Of a stretch of DNA of 64,000 bases, positions 1-11,275 are shown piece by piece. The notes under the pieces are model-generated. The model was not told where the DNA came from, ran no database searches, and saw nothing but the letters and a program-made list of their open reading frames with translations. Location: NCBI GenBank assembly GCA_022749755.1, contig CM040447.1:4238545-4302544 (forward strand). The letters run 5' to 3'. A program made the translations under genes and the position numbers. Each line of letters starts with the position of its first letter. Position 1 is the stretch's first letter. The DNA comes from Azadirachta indica. Lineage: Eukaryota > Streptophyta > Magnoliopsida > Sapindales > Meliaceae.

Positions 1-794
1 TGCTGAGAACTAACTTTGCTACAAACTTTTCAGTTTTGGATAGGACAATTGAGAACCCAATGACCATTTTTATGATAATAGTTACAGTTTATTATAGAGA
101 CAGGCTGAGAAGCTGAAGTTGTAGCTAGAGCATTATCAAGGCGAGATGGTTGTAGATGATGAGCAAGCCTAGTTTCTTCAGAGACAGGCATATCAATAGT
201 TTCATCAAGAGTAGGTAAAGGTTTTTGATGAAGAAGTGAAGCTCGAGTGGGTTTAAATACATCTTATAAGGCCATGAGAAACATCATTAACCTTTACTGA
301 TCCCCGTAAGTGGTAAATTTTGTTGCATCCTCAAATGTTGTCCACTTAAGTTCTGAAAATGATAACTAGTACCATAAAAATTGTATCTAGGAGTGAAAAT
401 TAGAAATAGACTAATCGGGCTCTTGGTGCATCTAATGAAGCTTGCATAGGATTTGATATTAGTGTTATAAATCAGTGGTAGTATACCGATGAGCAAGAAA
501 GTTGCACAATGCTTTTATTGTCTCAAATCTCCCAAATTGTAGATGTATAGAAGGAGTAGATGTATTACGAAACCATGTAATAATATGATGATTTATATTG
601 TCTTACTTTTCCAAACGATCAGCAAACTTTTCATCAGTTTCTTCATTGGTTTTTATAGGTTCAGTGATATAACCAGTAACATATAGCCAAAGACGACGTC
701 TTTTGAGGAAACTGGGCATTGTTTGAGCTCATAATACATAATTATGTCCATCTAACTAGACATGAATAGGGTAAGATGCATTTGATCTATCCAT
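1..794 (-). pseudogene. copia gag polyprotein fragment, decayed
   Basis: Minus-strand translation in shifting frames gives a typical plant copia gag. Near the start are YPIHV and DGHNYVL, the usual substrate-like N-terminal motif of this family; then FLKRRRLWLYVTG, IHLQFGRF, RYTTTDLSHKYQ, and downstream PLPTLDETI and SEETRLAHHLQ. A zinc-knuckle-like run (C-N-Y-Y-H-K-N-G-H-W-V-L-N-C, about positions 60-105) has tyrosine where the second cysteine of CX2CX4HX4C should be. Several stops and frameshifts are present, for example just after YPIHV and after the EK near 610. Gag normally forms the virus-like particle of the retrotransposon in the cytoplasm; this copy cannot. The left end is cut by the window. 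Confidence 0.75.
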
Positions 795-1441
795 GATTTG
801 AGAAAAATAGGAATAAAGAAATAACCAAAAAACTATTTGATCAAAAAACAGTCGAATCAATTCAGACTCTAGTTTGACCGTTACAGTGAATAGCTGGAAA
901 CAAAGCACGAAGGCAACAAGCAGGATGCTCGGCCTATCCTGAGTCAAATTGAGGAGGTGGTGAGGATTCACTCGCCGAAGATGTTGGCAAAGCAAAGGCA
1001 GTATGTACAGTTCTAACCTAGAGTCGACTGCGACAATGAATGGTTGAAAACAACAAAAGAAGACTACAGGAACAATGGTTGGTACGTTCTAAGTCAAAAG
1101 ACGGTGGTGGTGAGGATTCACTCGCCGGCAATACGCCGGATCAAAGTGTGACAGAAGCGAAAAACAACTCTCTTTATAGAGGCTAATGGTGGCGCATGTA
1201 AGGATATAGAGCCAACGAGCAGATTAGCAACAAACTCTGATGTTGTCGGAACAGGTAGTGCTACAAAAAAAAGGCTGGTTGTGGAGACACATGAGTCACA
1301 CTCGTAGACGAGGACAGCAGCGTGTGGAGTACACACGTGGCTAAGGATAGTGATAGACGGTGAGTCTTGCGGATAGTGTAGAGAGACAAAATTCTGAACT
1401 TACAATCGAAATGAAAAACGATATTGAGACGAGGCCAAATC

Positions 1442-1454
1442 TGGCTTTGATACC
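1442..1454 (-). other. retrotransposon primer-binding site
   Basis: The plus strand reads GGCTTTGATACCA; its complement TGGTATCAAAGCC differs by one base from the usual plant copia site complementary to initiator methionine tRNA (TGGTATCAGAGCC). It lies one base from the start of the LTR, the expected position, and fixes the element on the minus strand. Confidence 0.75.
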
Positions 1455-1455
1455 A

Positions 1456-1733
1456 TGTAAAGAAATCAATTCTTATTTTTTGAATAAGTTTAGTACAATA
1501 GTAGTCTTTTTATAGCTTTACAAAACAATACATAAGGAAACAAATAATATGTAATTATGTACAATATTTATGGAAAGAAATCAAAGTAATAAAAGAAGAA
1601 GGAATCATAGTAAATAAGGAAAAGTTGTTAATAATGTTGACTAATGAAATCAAGGAAAAAAATCATCTTGATTTCATTAATCAATTATCATTAACATTGG
1701 TTATATACTTATGCTATTGCTTTTTTAGTCACA
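1456..1733 (-). repeat. copia 5' LTR (about 278 bp)
   Basis: Begins TGTAAAGAAATC directly beside the primer-binding site and appears to end at AGTCACA, giving TG...CA termini. The inner edge is well fixed by the primer site; the outer edge (1733) rests only on the terminal CA and could be off by some bases. No second LTR is in the window for comparison. Confidence 0.6.
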
Positions 1734-1760
1734 GTACGCTATTCTTTCTTTTCTTTAATA

Positions 1761-3102
1761 ATGGCGGTAAGTGACATGTCCATGATGAGGAATGTTGTTG
1801 GTCTTAATGGGGATCATTTCGCTGTAGGCATTCACAATGAAGAAGAAATGGATTCATCATCAAAGGAAGCCCACAAATGTATTGGGAGGTTCTTCCATGA
1901 AATAGGAATTGATTTTGAGTTTGTTCATTATCCAAGCTTCAAGAATATGATTAATGCTACCCTTGGAAAAGGTAAGGTGGACTACGCTATACCAAATAGT
2001 TAAGACCTAAAGGTGGATACTTGAAAAAGTTTTGCAAGACAAGCAACAATACGTGGAGGAAATTAGAAATTCATGGGGTAAAGTTGGATGAATGAATAGA
2101 CGAAAGTGGTCGAAACCTAGTTAATTTTCTAGTTGATTATCTTGAGGGTTTAAATATACCTTCGATTATTCAATATTTCAAAATTTGATGGTGATGTTGA
2201 GGCCATGTAGTCAGTCTTTGATCAAGTGATTGAGGAGGTTAGAGAAGATAGTGTGGTGCAAGTACTTGCAAAATCTACAATCAACTGGAATAAAGCTTTT
2301 CGGGAATAGTTCGAGGAAAGACACAAGAAAGTGTTCTGCTCGGTGAGTGCATCCTATTGCATAGGACTCATGTTAGACAATATTGGAAAGATGGTGCACT
2401 TTAGAGAAGTAATAAACAAAGCCAAGACTATTACTAAGTTTGCATCTCTATAGCCATGTAACAATTTTAAAGCTATTGATGTTTTATACTCAAGGTAATG
2501 ACCTCATTAAGCCTTCCAAGATCAAGAATGCTACGCCCTTCTTAACTTTAGAAAATATGGTATTACAGAAGGGGAATATTAAGGATGCGTGAATAGAAGG
2601 ATTCAATTTGGACATCGAGAATTGAGGGAAAAGAGGTAGCTGATTTGGTTTTGGATTGGTCATTCTAGAATGAAGCCATTATTGTCTTAAAGGCTGTAAT
2701 GCCACTGGTGAATGCTCTTTGTTTGATCAATAAAATTGATAAACCCACAATAAGCTACATATATGAGACCATGGATCAAGTAAAGAAGACAATTAGAGAT
2801 GAAGAAATCAGAGACAATAGATCCCAATATATGCAAATTTGGAATGTAATCGATAAAATATGGAACACTAATTTGCACAATGATCTCCATGTTATGCCTG
2901 ATTATCTAAATCCAAGTTTCTTTTACTCAGAAGAGTTTCATGTGATGCAGAGATAGCAAACTATCATGTGTTATTCTTACAGTAGAAGACCAAAGAATTC
3001 AATGTTTAATGGTTAAGTAGCTCAAAAACTACGAAGAAGTTGAAGGTGTTTTAAGAAGGGAAGTGCTACTAGCTCAAGAAATACTCCTCCAGTTAAGAGT
3101 TA
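1761..3102 (+). pseudogene. hAT transposase-like (DUF659 family) pseudogene
   Basis: Plus-strand translation over about 1.3 kb, in shifting frames, follows the DUF659/hAT-like plant protein plan. An open stretch at 1761-2003 contains KCIGRFFHEIGIDFEF and PSFKNMINATLGKGKVDY, typical of the start of DUF659. After a stop come fragments such as SGRNLVNFLVDYLEG (about 2110), VSASYCIGLMLDNIGKM (about 2345) and FLTLENM, then an open stretch at 2699-2956 with YIYETMDQVKKTIRDEE, SQYMQIWNVIDKIWN and LHVMPDYLNPSFFYS, and a tail with EDQRIQCL. In the family this is a zinc-finger/RNase H-fold protein derived from a hAT transposase. At least four frameshifts or stops break it, and no introns are evident. 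It lies 28 bp from the copia LTR and 10 bp before a hAT-type MITE. Confidence 0.75.
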
Positions 3103-3112
3103 TATACTCACC

Positions 3113-3479
3113 TAGGGTGGCAATTTGAATAAGCGAATTGTGTTTGAGCGAATACGAATATTTCATTAATTATTTGTATGATATGAATATAATTCATTTA
3201 CTATCGTGTCAATTTTTAAAATCTGTATATGACCCATTTTTATAGACTCATTTAGACACATTTATTTATTTAATACTTAATTCTTTTATATAAGATTATT
3301 TTTTTAATTAATTGTGTCTTAAACGAATAAATAGGTTAAGAAGATCAGACACGAATACTTCATGATTATTAACTATTTGACAAGAATATAATGCAAGTCA
3401 AAATTTTCAAATTCGAATCTATTTAATAGCATTAAATTTGTATGAAATAATCTTATTGTGTCCTAAATTAGCACCCTTA
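3113..3479. mobile_element. hAT-type MITE, 367 bp, with imperfect 8-bp target duplication
   Basis: The left end reads TAGGGTGGCAATTT; the right end, read on the other strand, TAAGGGTGCTAATTT, so the two form short imperfect terminal inverted repeats. Flanking 8-mers TACTCACC (3105-3112) and TACTCAGT (3480-3487) agree at six of eight bases, as expected for an aged hAT insertion. The interior is AT-rich with no coding capacity. Confidence 0.6.
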
Positions 3480-3487
3480 TACTCAGT

Positions 3488-4559
3488 ATCATATTTAATT
3501 CTCATATATAATAAACATTAAATACTTTTCAAAATAGTAATATCTTTCCTTTTAAACCTAGTAAACTCCTTCTTAATGCATCATGTCAACATAGAATCAT
3601 TTTTAGGAGAAGGAAATTTGTTACGCAAATGATTAAGAGGAAAGTGGTTTAAAAGTAGACAATAATTTCTACTTTGGCTTGAATTTTTGTGCATTTAAAT
3701 AGAGAAAAAATAGACAATTTGCTAATAAAGGGTCATTCTTGACAGATATCTCCGATCAAGAAATAACCTTTTATAATAGTGATTCTTACAAGTTGACAGG
3801 AAAAAATGAGAGAAAGAGGGAGAAGAGAAGAGAGAATAGAAGTGAATGGTGAGGTGTTGTCTTAAAAATAAAGAAGAATATTAAATTAATTATGGATAAA
3901 AGTAAAATAAGATTTTGTCCATTTAATTTTATTAATGCTACATGTAAATAAATATTTGAATGTAAAGGGAAAATCTCGACGAAAGCAAATAAGTAATACC
4001 TAAAAATATATTTTAAATTCTTTTAAAAAGAAAAAACCACAAACCACCTTAATAAAATATTAATTAATGACATGGTTGTCTTTTGAAAATAATGATCAAT
4101 TCAGTAAGATGATTGAGATATAAAAGAATATAATAGACACCACGGAAACCAATCGAGCTTTTTTGATGACCTAAAACCTTTAGTATTATGCATGCACAAA
4201 GTGTCCAAGGCCCGTACAATTGATTTAAAACCTTTAGCTTAAATAAATTTTGTCAATGAAAATTAGTTGATTGAGACCAATTATATATATATATATATAT
4301 ATTCAAGAACTATATTGTTACAACCATTTCAATAAATGTTATGCTATATAGAAATAAAACTAATAAATATTTAGATACAATGTACACTTATGTTCATCAA
4401 ATTTTGCATTAAAAGTGAAAAATGTTGTCGTAAACTTTGCGCAATACTTTTTTCCTTATCCACATCTTCTTTGTGCTTTATCAAGTCCTTATTGTGCTTA
4501 AATCTCTTTTTACAATAATAGCATAAAGGCCTTTTTTAATGTTTGAGTTAAGAGTAAAA
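3488..4559. other. AT-rich stretch without a gene
   Basis: No coding frame, RNA gene or element with clear ends was seen. It contains a (TA)n run of about 11 units at 4282-4303 and a purine-rich patch (GAGAGAAAGAGGGAGAAG) near 3810. Confidence 0.5.
4282..4303. repeat. (TA)n microsatellite
   Basis: An uninterrupted alternating TA run of about 22 bp in unannotated AT-rich DNA. Confidence 0.9.
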
Positions 4560-5188
4560 TAAACTCACATTTTTTAGTTAGTTCAATTTTTAATGAATTC
4601 AAAAGTTGAACTGAATCATTCAAAATTTAAATAATATATTAAAACTGAAAAGTGTTGGTGAATCAATCAAATCGATTTGATTGTTAAAGAACTCAAAAAT
4701 CAAACTAAATCATTTAGATTATAAATAATATGTTCACCGAATTGTGATGGTAAATCAATTCAAATCAAATCGGTTCAGGTTGGTTTGGTTTGGTTCGATT
4801 CTATCTCTTTTAAATGATTTTTTTATTTATACTTTAGACAATCTTTTAATGAGTTTATTTTAAAGCCCATTAATTTTTTACCTACCTTAATTTTATAAAT
4901 TTATACAAAATTAAAATAATAAAACAAAAAATTTATCAAAAATATAAAAATCTAATTTACTATCATGCAATCTTTTATAAAATATCAAAAATATTATTTT
5001 TTATTTTTGTTTTTTGATTCATTCTTAGTTCGATTCTCGGATTGATTCATCTAAATCAACAACCAAACTGAATTATTAGATTTTAAAATAAAAACTCAAA
5101 AATAAAACTAAAGTTTAGAAATTTGAACTAAATCGTTTTAATTCAAATTGAATGGTTCAGTTTTGGTGGCCATATTTTTGCCACCCCT
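4560..5188. repeat. dispersed GGTTTGGTT-type repeat ending in GCCACCCCT
   Basis: Contains runs such as GGTTTGGTTTGGTTCGATTC near 4780 and their complement-like forms (AACCAAACTGAATTATT near 5060), and ends TTTGCCACCCCTAC at about 5170-5185. The terminal motif and the asymmetry are those of a common plant MITE-like repeat. Related sequence occurs near 8090-8405, 20620-21045 and 50145-50565. The left end is uncertain. Confidence 0.5.
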
Positions 5189-5587
5189 ACAGAAGATGGA
5201 AAAGAAAACTTGAAGGAAGAGATGAATATAGAATTAATGTAGCATAAACAGTTTTACAAAGCAACTTGCATATATTTGGAGTGCAATACAAGTTCATGTA
5301 TTTGGAGTGCTAGAAATTTTCACACTTTATAAACTATTAAAATTATGAAGGTCACTCATTTGTATTGAATGACTAAAATATACTTGCTTCATAATTCTCT
5401 ATTAGAAGTAGTTGAAAATTAATATAGATTAATTTTGAGATTTTTTTAAAATCGTTGAGATTATAAATAAATTAATTAACATCGTAAAGTTTAGTAAAAT
5501 AATAAACTATACTATAATTTTTTTCAAAATCAACAAGTTAGGCCTCATTATTTACAATATATTTGGAACTAAAACATATTAAATTTA

Positions 5588-5725
5588 GCCCCCTAGGCAA
5601 TAGCACAAGTGGTCTGAGGCATGTTTTATACTTCCAAGCCATCCTAAATACGAGTAACAGTAGGAGTTAAAGATTTGGTGTTTCATAAGCGAAGTTTCTC
5701 ACTCCCATCTAAAACTTTTAAAAAA
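5588..5725 (+). mobile_element. SINE-like copy (tRNA-derived), degraded
   Basis: Begins CCTAGGCAATAGCACAAGTGG, close to an internal A box of a tRNA-derived SINE, and continues with ACGAGTAACAGTAGGAG, in the place of a B box followed by the usual GTGGGAG-like body. An A-rich stretch follows. A second, divergent copy is at 7529-7660. No target duplication was found, so this is tentative. Confidence 0.4.
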
Positions 5726-6066
5726 ATATTAAATTAAAAAATTTTATTTTATTTTATTATTTCAAAAACTTTTAAAACAATTATAACTTTTAAATCAAAA
5801 TGCTTCTAATAATTTTTTTAAAAAATAAAATAAAAGTAGTATAATTTTTAAATATATATATTAAATAAAATGTTACACATATTTTATCTAAAAATTCTTA
5901 TGATCATTGCCTACTAAATTATAATAAAGAAAGTTTTAAAAAAATGTTAAGATTATTTTAGTGTTTAATATGTTAAAAATAATGGGATTAAATTATTAAT
6001 TATGAAAATTCTATTTTGTTTCAGTATTTTACTTAAAATTATTATGGACTAAAATGGCTGTAATCA
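5726..6066. other. AT-rich stretch without a gene
   Basis: Very AT-rich, with many A and T homopolymer runs. No coding frame or structured repeat was seen. Confidence 0.5.
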
Positions 6067-7018
6067 ATGTGGTTTCTTCAGTCTCTCAAATGGCATCACT
6101 TGCCTACTTAGATTACCTTAAGGAACGGCAAGGAAGTGCTTTTAATTAAAGGATTGGTTTGTAACCATTGCCCCAGATTGGTGTATATATTTTTTCCACC
6201 ATTTTTCTTGAATTGAAATCAAACTTCCTCACCTAAAAAGGTTCAGAGTTTGGGAGAATGGTTTTTCCAAGGTTATGAAGATAACTTTTTCATCAACATT
6301 TATGTTTTATCATCAAACCCTTTATCAAATCCTAATGATTATACAGTGACGGTTACTTATGGAAGTTACAGAAAATTTACATATTTTAAACCCCATAATA
6401 GAGCTTGGAACACAATCGACATTGGTCCAAAAGCTTGTAATGATGGTACTTTCTATGAAAATAAGTTTTATGTTATATATTCTCAAACCAAAATATTGCT
6501 TGTGATAAGAATGTTGATCCCATTATATCTCATCAAGTGGCTCGAATGCCATATGGATTGATGGAGATTTTTTGTATGCATGATCGGCAACCTTATGAGC
6601 CATTGTTATTGCTCGAAAAGTACTACGTTGTTGTTGTATCAGTAGGAACATTGTTGTTAGAGGATTCCGAGGGGAAAGCACTGATTCTTCTAGTAAGTTC
6701 AATTATAGAACTATTGGTTTTCAGGATTTTCATGTGGAATTAAGCAGCAATCGCTGGAGGATGGTTAATGATATAGGCATTATAGCACTGTTTTTGGGTC
6801 ATAGCTCTACGTTTTGTATTAAAGCAGGAGGTACTTCAGGTTCATGCAAGGCTAAATGTATACACTTTACTGATGATTGTCAAGAAGCATATTGGGACGT
6901 ACGGAGAGGAAGAGGAGGGACACATGCATTTATAACATCGATGATGATATACTTTTCTTCTACATTCTTGGCCTATATCATGCAACCATTTTAATCCACC
7001 TACGTGGATTGAAAATTA
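6067..7018 (+). pseudogene. DUF295 (KIB/F-box-associated) gene relic
   Basis: Plus-strand translation in shifting frames matches the plant DUF295 layout. From left to right: CGFFSLSNGITCLLRLP (about 6070), DWFVTIAPDWCIY, IKLPHLKRFRVWENGFSK (about 6220), YGSYRKFTYFKPHNRAWNTI with DIGPKACNDGTFYENKFYVI (6360-6475), VARMPYGLMEI (about 6535), NIVVRGFRGESTDSS and FNYRTIGFQDFHVELSSNRW (about 6650-6755), NDIGIIALFLGHSSTFCIKA (about 6765) and FTDDCQEAYWDVRRGRG (about 6865). DUF295 proteins often carry an N-terminal F-box; none is visible upstream here. At least five frame changes break the copy, so it is a pseudogene. The longest open piece (6250-6561) is only about 100 residues. Confidence 0.8.
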
Positions 7019-7528
7019 GTGCTTTGGTTTATTTTTTAGCTTATAATAATTGATCTTTTTCGTTACATTTTTCACTGCAAATTTCCTTCTTGTGAAAATT
7101 GATGTAATTAAGTAGAAGACATTTATGTTTGGTGATGTGGATCTTGTAATACGAAGTCTCATAATTCTTTTATAAGAATTTAGGTAACATATCTAATTTA
7201 AAATTTTCAATCTTGAGATCAAAAAGCTTCAGCAACAATTCATGTGTGGTTAATAAATATTTTAATTTATACTACGCACCCAATAGAATTTATGATTAAT
7301 AAATGTGCTTTCTTTTTTAAAGGCTTATAATCCAATATACCACATCATAATGCTAGAGATAGACAAGGTTTTGAGAAATCAAAAATTGTGATCAACCATG
7401 TCAATGTTGTAGTGATTTGAAATTTTGAGTTGGAAACATTGTGAAGCTGCGAAGCTAAATAGATTGCCAGCCAGACTATCAAAGCTAGGCTACCGTTATG
7501 CTAGTATACAGTTGTTAAAAATGTTAGT

Positions 7529-7660
7529 TCCTAGGCGTAGCTTAGGTGATATGAGACAGGTTTGATATTTCCAAAACATCTCGAATTTGAGTAACAATTA
7601 TAAAAGATGTAGGTTCAATATTTTTTAATTAAAGATTTCTCGCATCCAAACCCTTTTTCT
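7529..7660 (+). mobile_element. SINE-like copy (tRNA-derived), degraded
   Basis: Starts CCTAGGCGTAGCTTAGGTG, a good A-box-like sequence, followed about 45 bp later by CTCGAATTTGAGTAACA in the position of a B box, then a body like that of the copy at 5588-5725. Flanking duplications were not identified. Confidence 0.45.
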
Positions 7661-8089
7661 TCAAAGAGAAAACACTTTTTTCATGTAAAATAAAAGAACT
7701 TTAGTTTGATAATTCTAAAGCTTTGGAAGAGAGTATTGCTTGTACTTCAATATAATTACAATGCTAATAACATTCAAAAATATATATTCCTCAAATCCTT
7801 TAAAAGTTTTATTTTTCTTTTTTAGTTTATATTTTTATGCAAAAAAGCATGAGTACAGAGGCCAACCAACGTAGGGAAGATGGTCACTTTGTTGTGTATA
7901 CATATGTAATTATGTAAAATGGGTAAGGATATGATTGTTTTTATTCCATAACAACAATGATTTTAAAGTCACAATATCTCAATTCTAAATATACTCTTAT
8001 ATTTTCTTAACTTTTATTAATTTTTATTGTTTTAAGCTTTTGAGCAACTCCAATGTATACATAAAAGGATAGAGATACGTTCAGCTTAG
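7661..8089. other. AT-rich stretch without a gene
   Basis: No coding frame, RNA gene or clear repeat was seen. Confidence 0.5.
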
Positions 8090-8405
8090 AAGTGGGCAAA
8101 ATTGAGTTCAATTTGATTTTTTAAAACCGAACTAAGCTGACAATATATATACTTTGGAATTGAATTGATTAATACGGTTTGGTTCAGTTTTATAGTTTGA
8201 TTCCAAGTTCAGTTCTACTTCAGTTTCATCGTTGGTTTTTAACTTTTTGAAATATTTTCATATAAGTCTTTAATTTATAATAATTATTCCTATTTTTATG
8301 TGAATTTATGTAAAAAAATTTTTTTTTGTAATTTTTATAAAAATTAAAGGTTTAATTAAAATTTACATTTGATTTCGATTCTGTTGGGCATTTTTGTCTA
8401 ACCCT
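8090..8405. repeat. dispersed GGTTTGGTT-type repeat
   Basis: Starts near GTGGGCAAAATTGAGTTC and holds AAAACCGAACTAAGC and GGTTTGGTTCAGTTTTATAG, ending near TTGGGCATTTTTGTC. It belongs with the repeats at 4560-5188, 20620-21045 and 50145-50565. Edges are approximate. Confidence 0.45.
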
Positions 8406-8923
8406 AGTTAAACTTAATTTTGACTTAAAATAATGATATAAATATTTTCTCCATTAATTTCATAAAATTTATAATTTAAGAAGATATATGTATATTCCTC
8501 AACTTTTATTATAAAAAATGAGTTATAAATAATATAACAATTAAGGTGGTATTTATTTTTGGATAATAAATTTTTTTATCATTTTGTAACAAAATTTAAA
8601 ATATGTAGCATTGTTATTTCAAGAATAAATAAGATTGTTAAATTATTAATATTATTTTATTTTATTAAAATAAATTAAAGTACACAAATTAATGAGTAAA
8701 TATTTGTATTTTTGTCATATCTCAATTTTAATTATTAAAAAAAATATTGATGCAATAATGTGTAAATTTCTTTAAAAGAGATGGGTCACGTATTTGGCTT
8801 TTTTAATTGTCGATATTCGATTGGTAATAGGTGGGGAGTAGACTTAGAAGCCTTATTACAACCATAAGAATATTTTAATCGTACACTTTTGTAAAACAAT
8901 AAATTAGGTGAATTTTCAACACT

Positions 8924-9225
8924 AATCACAAATTAAACTTAATTTTCTTAAATGATCACTATTCAAAATATGTTTAAAAAAATGATCATCTCAAATTTTT
9001 TTGAAGTAAAATACTCCTATTTAAAGTATACTTTATGCTCAAAAGTGTACTGTCGAGTACGAAGTACACTTTCAAACATTCTTTTTTCTTTGTGCTTGAT
9101 AGTACACTTCGTATTTGAAAGTACACATTTGGTAAGGGTATTTTGTTTAAAAAAATTTGAATTAATCATTTTTTAAGTATATTTTAAACAGTAGTTATTT
9201 TAAAGAATTGGGCCTAAGTTGTGAT
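8924..9225. mobile_element. MITE with about 115-bp terminal inverted repeats
   Basis: The left end reads ATCACAAATTAAACTTAATT and the right end, on the other strand, ATCACAACTTAGGCCCAATT. The similarity continues inward through ATGTTTAAAAAAATGATCA and CAAATTTTTTTGAAG to the AGTGTACT region. The centre is short. No transposase is encoded. No unambiguous target duplication was seen. Confidence 0.7.
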
Positions 9226-9528
9226 AACTGGAGTTAGTTTTTTAATAAATTAAGATATATTTTTCTCAATTTGGAAGTATTTGGCCCATAAATAAATATC
9301 AAATTTTAATGGGTTTAAAATAGAATTTGGATCCCTTCTTTATTGTTCCTAGGGTAAAGGACATCAAGGTCCTTAAACTTTGACTAATTAATCATTTAAG
9401 TCCTGATAGTCTTAAAATTTATCTTAAAGTGAATTTGGATGGGAAATTATAATTTTACAATCATGTCCCTATTGATTATTATACTTTAACTCCCCCAAAT
9501 TTTTAAAAAGTAGAATATACCTACTGAA

Positions 9529-10540
9529 ATTTTTGATAATATAAAAATACTCTTAACTTTAAAAACAAGAAAAATGCCTGTCACTAACTATTTATAATAA
9601 AAAATAAGTATTTTATCCCATATTATGCTCTTAAACTATTAAAATACATATAAAATGGCTATAGTATTTTTATCTTATTTTTTAATAACTAATATAATTT
9701 TATTTTAAATATAATAAAATTTAGAAATTATAATAAAATATTTATCCTTAATTATTTTTCTTTTAAAATTTGATGTCAAATTTTTTATAATATTAATTAT
9801 ATGTAATTAATGTTGTTAAAATTCTAAGTTATTAATTTTTTGTAATATGAATCATGAATATTTTTCAACGTAAAATTCACTATGAAAAAGTATTAGAGTT
9901 TTACTACATAAAATTTTAAATTTATTTGTAAAACATTTTACAAGATATCTTTAATTAGTAATTTTGAAAAATAAAATTTGCGATTTTTGAGAAAAATAGT
10001 CCTTTTAATATTGTTAAAATCTCTAAAATATAGTATTTAATTTTTACAATTAATATTAAAAAAATATGTTGTAAGCATTTTTTACAAATAAATTAAAAAA
10101 TTTTACATTGTAAAATTTTAACTATTTGTCACAATAAATTTTACATTGTAAAAAATTGTATAATTAATATTGTAAAAACAAAATGTAGAGTTTTTTTAAT
10201 AATATTATTATACATCATTTTCAAAATAGACTATTGTAATTAAAATTTTTTAAAGAATTTATCTATATTTAATATTGTAAAAAATTGACATCAAATTTTA
10301 AAACAAAATAATTAAGAATCAAAATATTATTATAATTTTCAAATTTAAATATTAAAATAAAATTATTTTGGTGACTAAAAAAATAAAAATAATAATACTA
10401 CAATTATTTTAATTACTTTTTAATAGTTTAAGAAAATAATATAGGGATAAAATACATATTTTTCATTATAAATAATTATTTAGGAGTATTTTTATTTTTA
10501 TTTTACAAAAGTTAAGGGTCTTTTTACATTATCAAAAAGG
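9529..10540. mobile_element. inner foldback element, about 1 kb, arms about 450 bp
   Basis: Almost the whole segment is an imperfect palindrome. The ends TTTTTGATAATATAAAAATA and, on the opposite strand, TTTTTGATAATGTAAAAAGA pair. Further matching stretches are GTATTTTATCCC, AAAATTTGATGTCAA and AATTTATTTGTAAAA, the last close to the centre near 10005. It lies within the left arm of the larger element, so it inserted later. No open reading frame of note. Confidence 0.7.
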
Positions 10541-10939
10541 GATATTTTTAGTTAACTATTCTAAATTTGCATGTATCTCATTGTGATACAACAATTAGTT
10601 TGCTGCTACCGCAATTAGTACAAAAATATGAGAAATATCTCATTGAACTACAAAAACTTTAACGCTTGCCTAAAATTTTTTAATGGTATAAAGGTAAAAT
10701 TGTCTTTATTTTTAAATTCATCCTAATTTACTGTTTTTGATTATTTGAAAAATAATAATTAAAAATAAAAAATAAGTAGAATTCAAAATATATAATTTTT
10801 TAATGAAAATTCATAAAATAGAAAAAACTTTAATCACACAAATTTAAAAAATTGAGAATATAGCCCATTTCACATTCATCAACACTAACAATATATTTGC
10901 TTCAGTTTCCAAAAGCAATTTTTTCTCAACCAAAGTGAA

Positions 10940-11275
10940 ATGATTAAAATGAGAATTGATCTATGTCAAGAACGAGATAAAACAATGTCCCATTGTTGCT
11001 TATATCGATCTGCGTCAAGAACAAAACCAAACAGCGGGCGACTGTCGATGAGAATTGCACTAACAGCGAGAATCGATGTCGAACATTGTAGTCGTGGAGG
11101 TTGGCCTAGTGATGGTCGTAGAAGGTGGAGGCGGTCGTTGCCTAGTGGTGGTCGTAATGGTGGTGTCATCATAGAAGAGAGAAGGTGTGGGAGAAGTATG
11201 TGTGAAGAAAACGGACAAGGAGAAACTGAAGAAGTTGTTAGGAGCAGAGGAAAATATGTATTGGAGACTGGTTAG
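10940..11275 (+). other. open, GC-richer spacer of the foldback element (111 codons, coding doubtful)
   Basis: An open frame of 111 codons rich in Arg and Gly, with imperfect repeats of GGTGGTCGT-like units at about 11095-11160. Base composition stands out from its AT-rich surroundings. No family is recognised, and the opposite strand also stays open for 68 codons, which argues for compositional bias rather than selection. It may be a gene fragment captured by the element. Confidence 0.25.

Larger units (their letters stand above)
1..1733 (-). mobile_element. 5' part of a degraded Ty1/copia retrotransposon (gag, leader, PBS, LTR)
   Basis: Read on the minus strand this is the 5' end of a copia element: an LTR at 1456-1733, a primer-binding site next to it, a leader, then a decayed gag that runs off the left edge of the window. 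The rest of the element, including its other LTR, lies outside, so target duplications cannot be tested. It abuts a hAT-like pseudogene on the right. Superfamily is assigned from the gag features and the initiator-Met-type primer site. Confidence 0.75.

Noticed and set aside
756..1336. Minus-strand open frames of 70-80 codons in the left copia leader
   Set aside because: They lie between the LTR and gag and have no family resemblance; leader sequence of the element is the simpler view.
6250..6994. Three separate small plus-strand genes
   Set aside because: All three, plus neighbouring frames, join into one DUF295 layout once frame shifts are allowed; one pseudogene explains them.
5588..7660. 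tRNA genes at the two A-box-like sequences
   Set aside because: Neither folds into a plausible cloverleaf, and B-box positions are decayed; SINE-like relics fit better.
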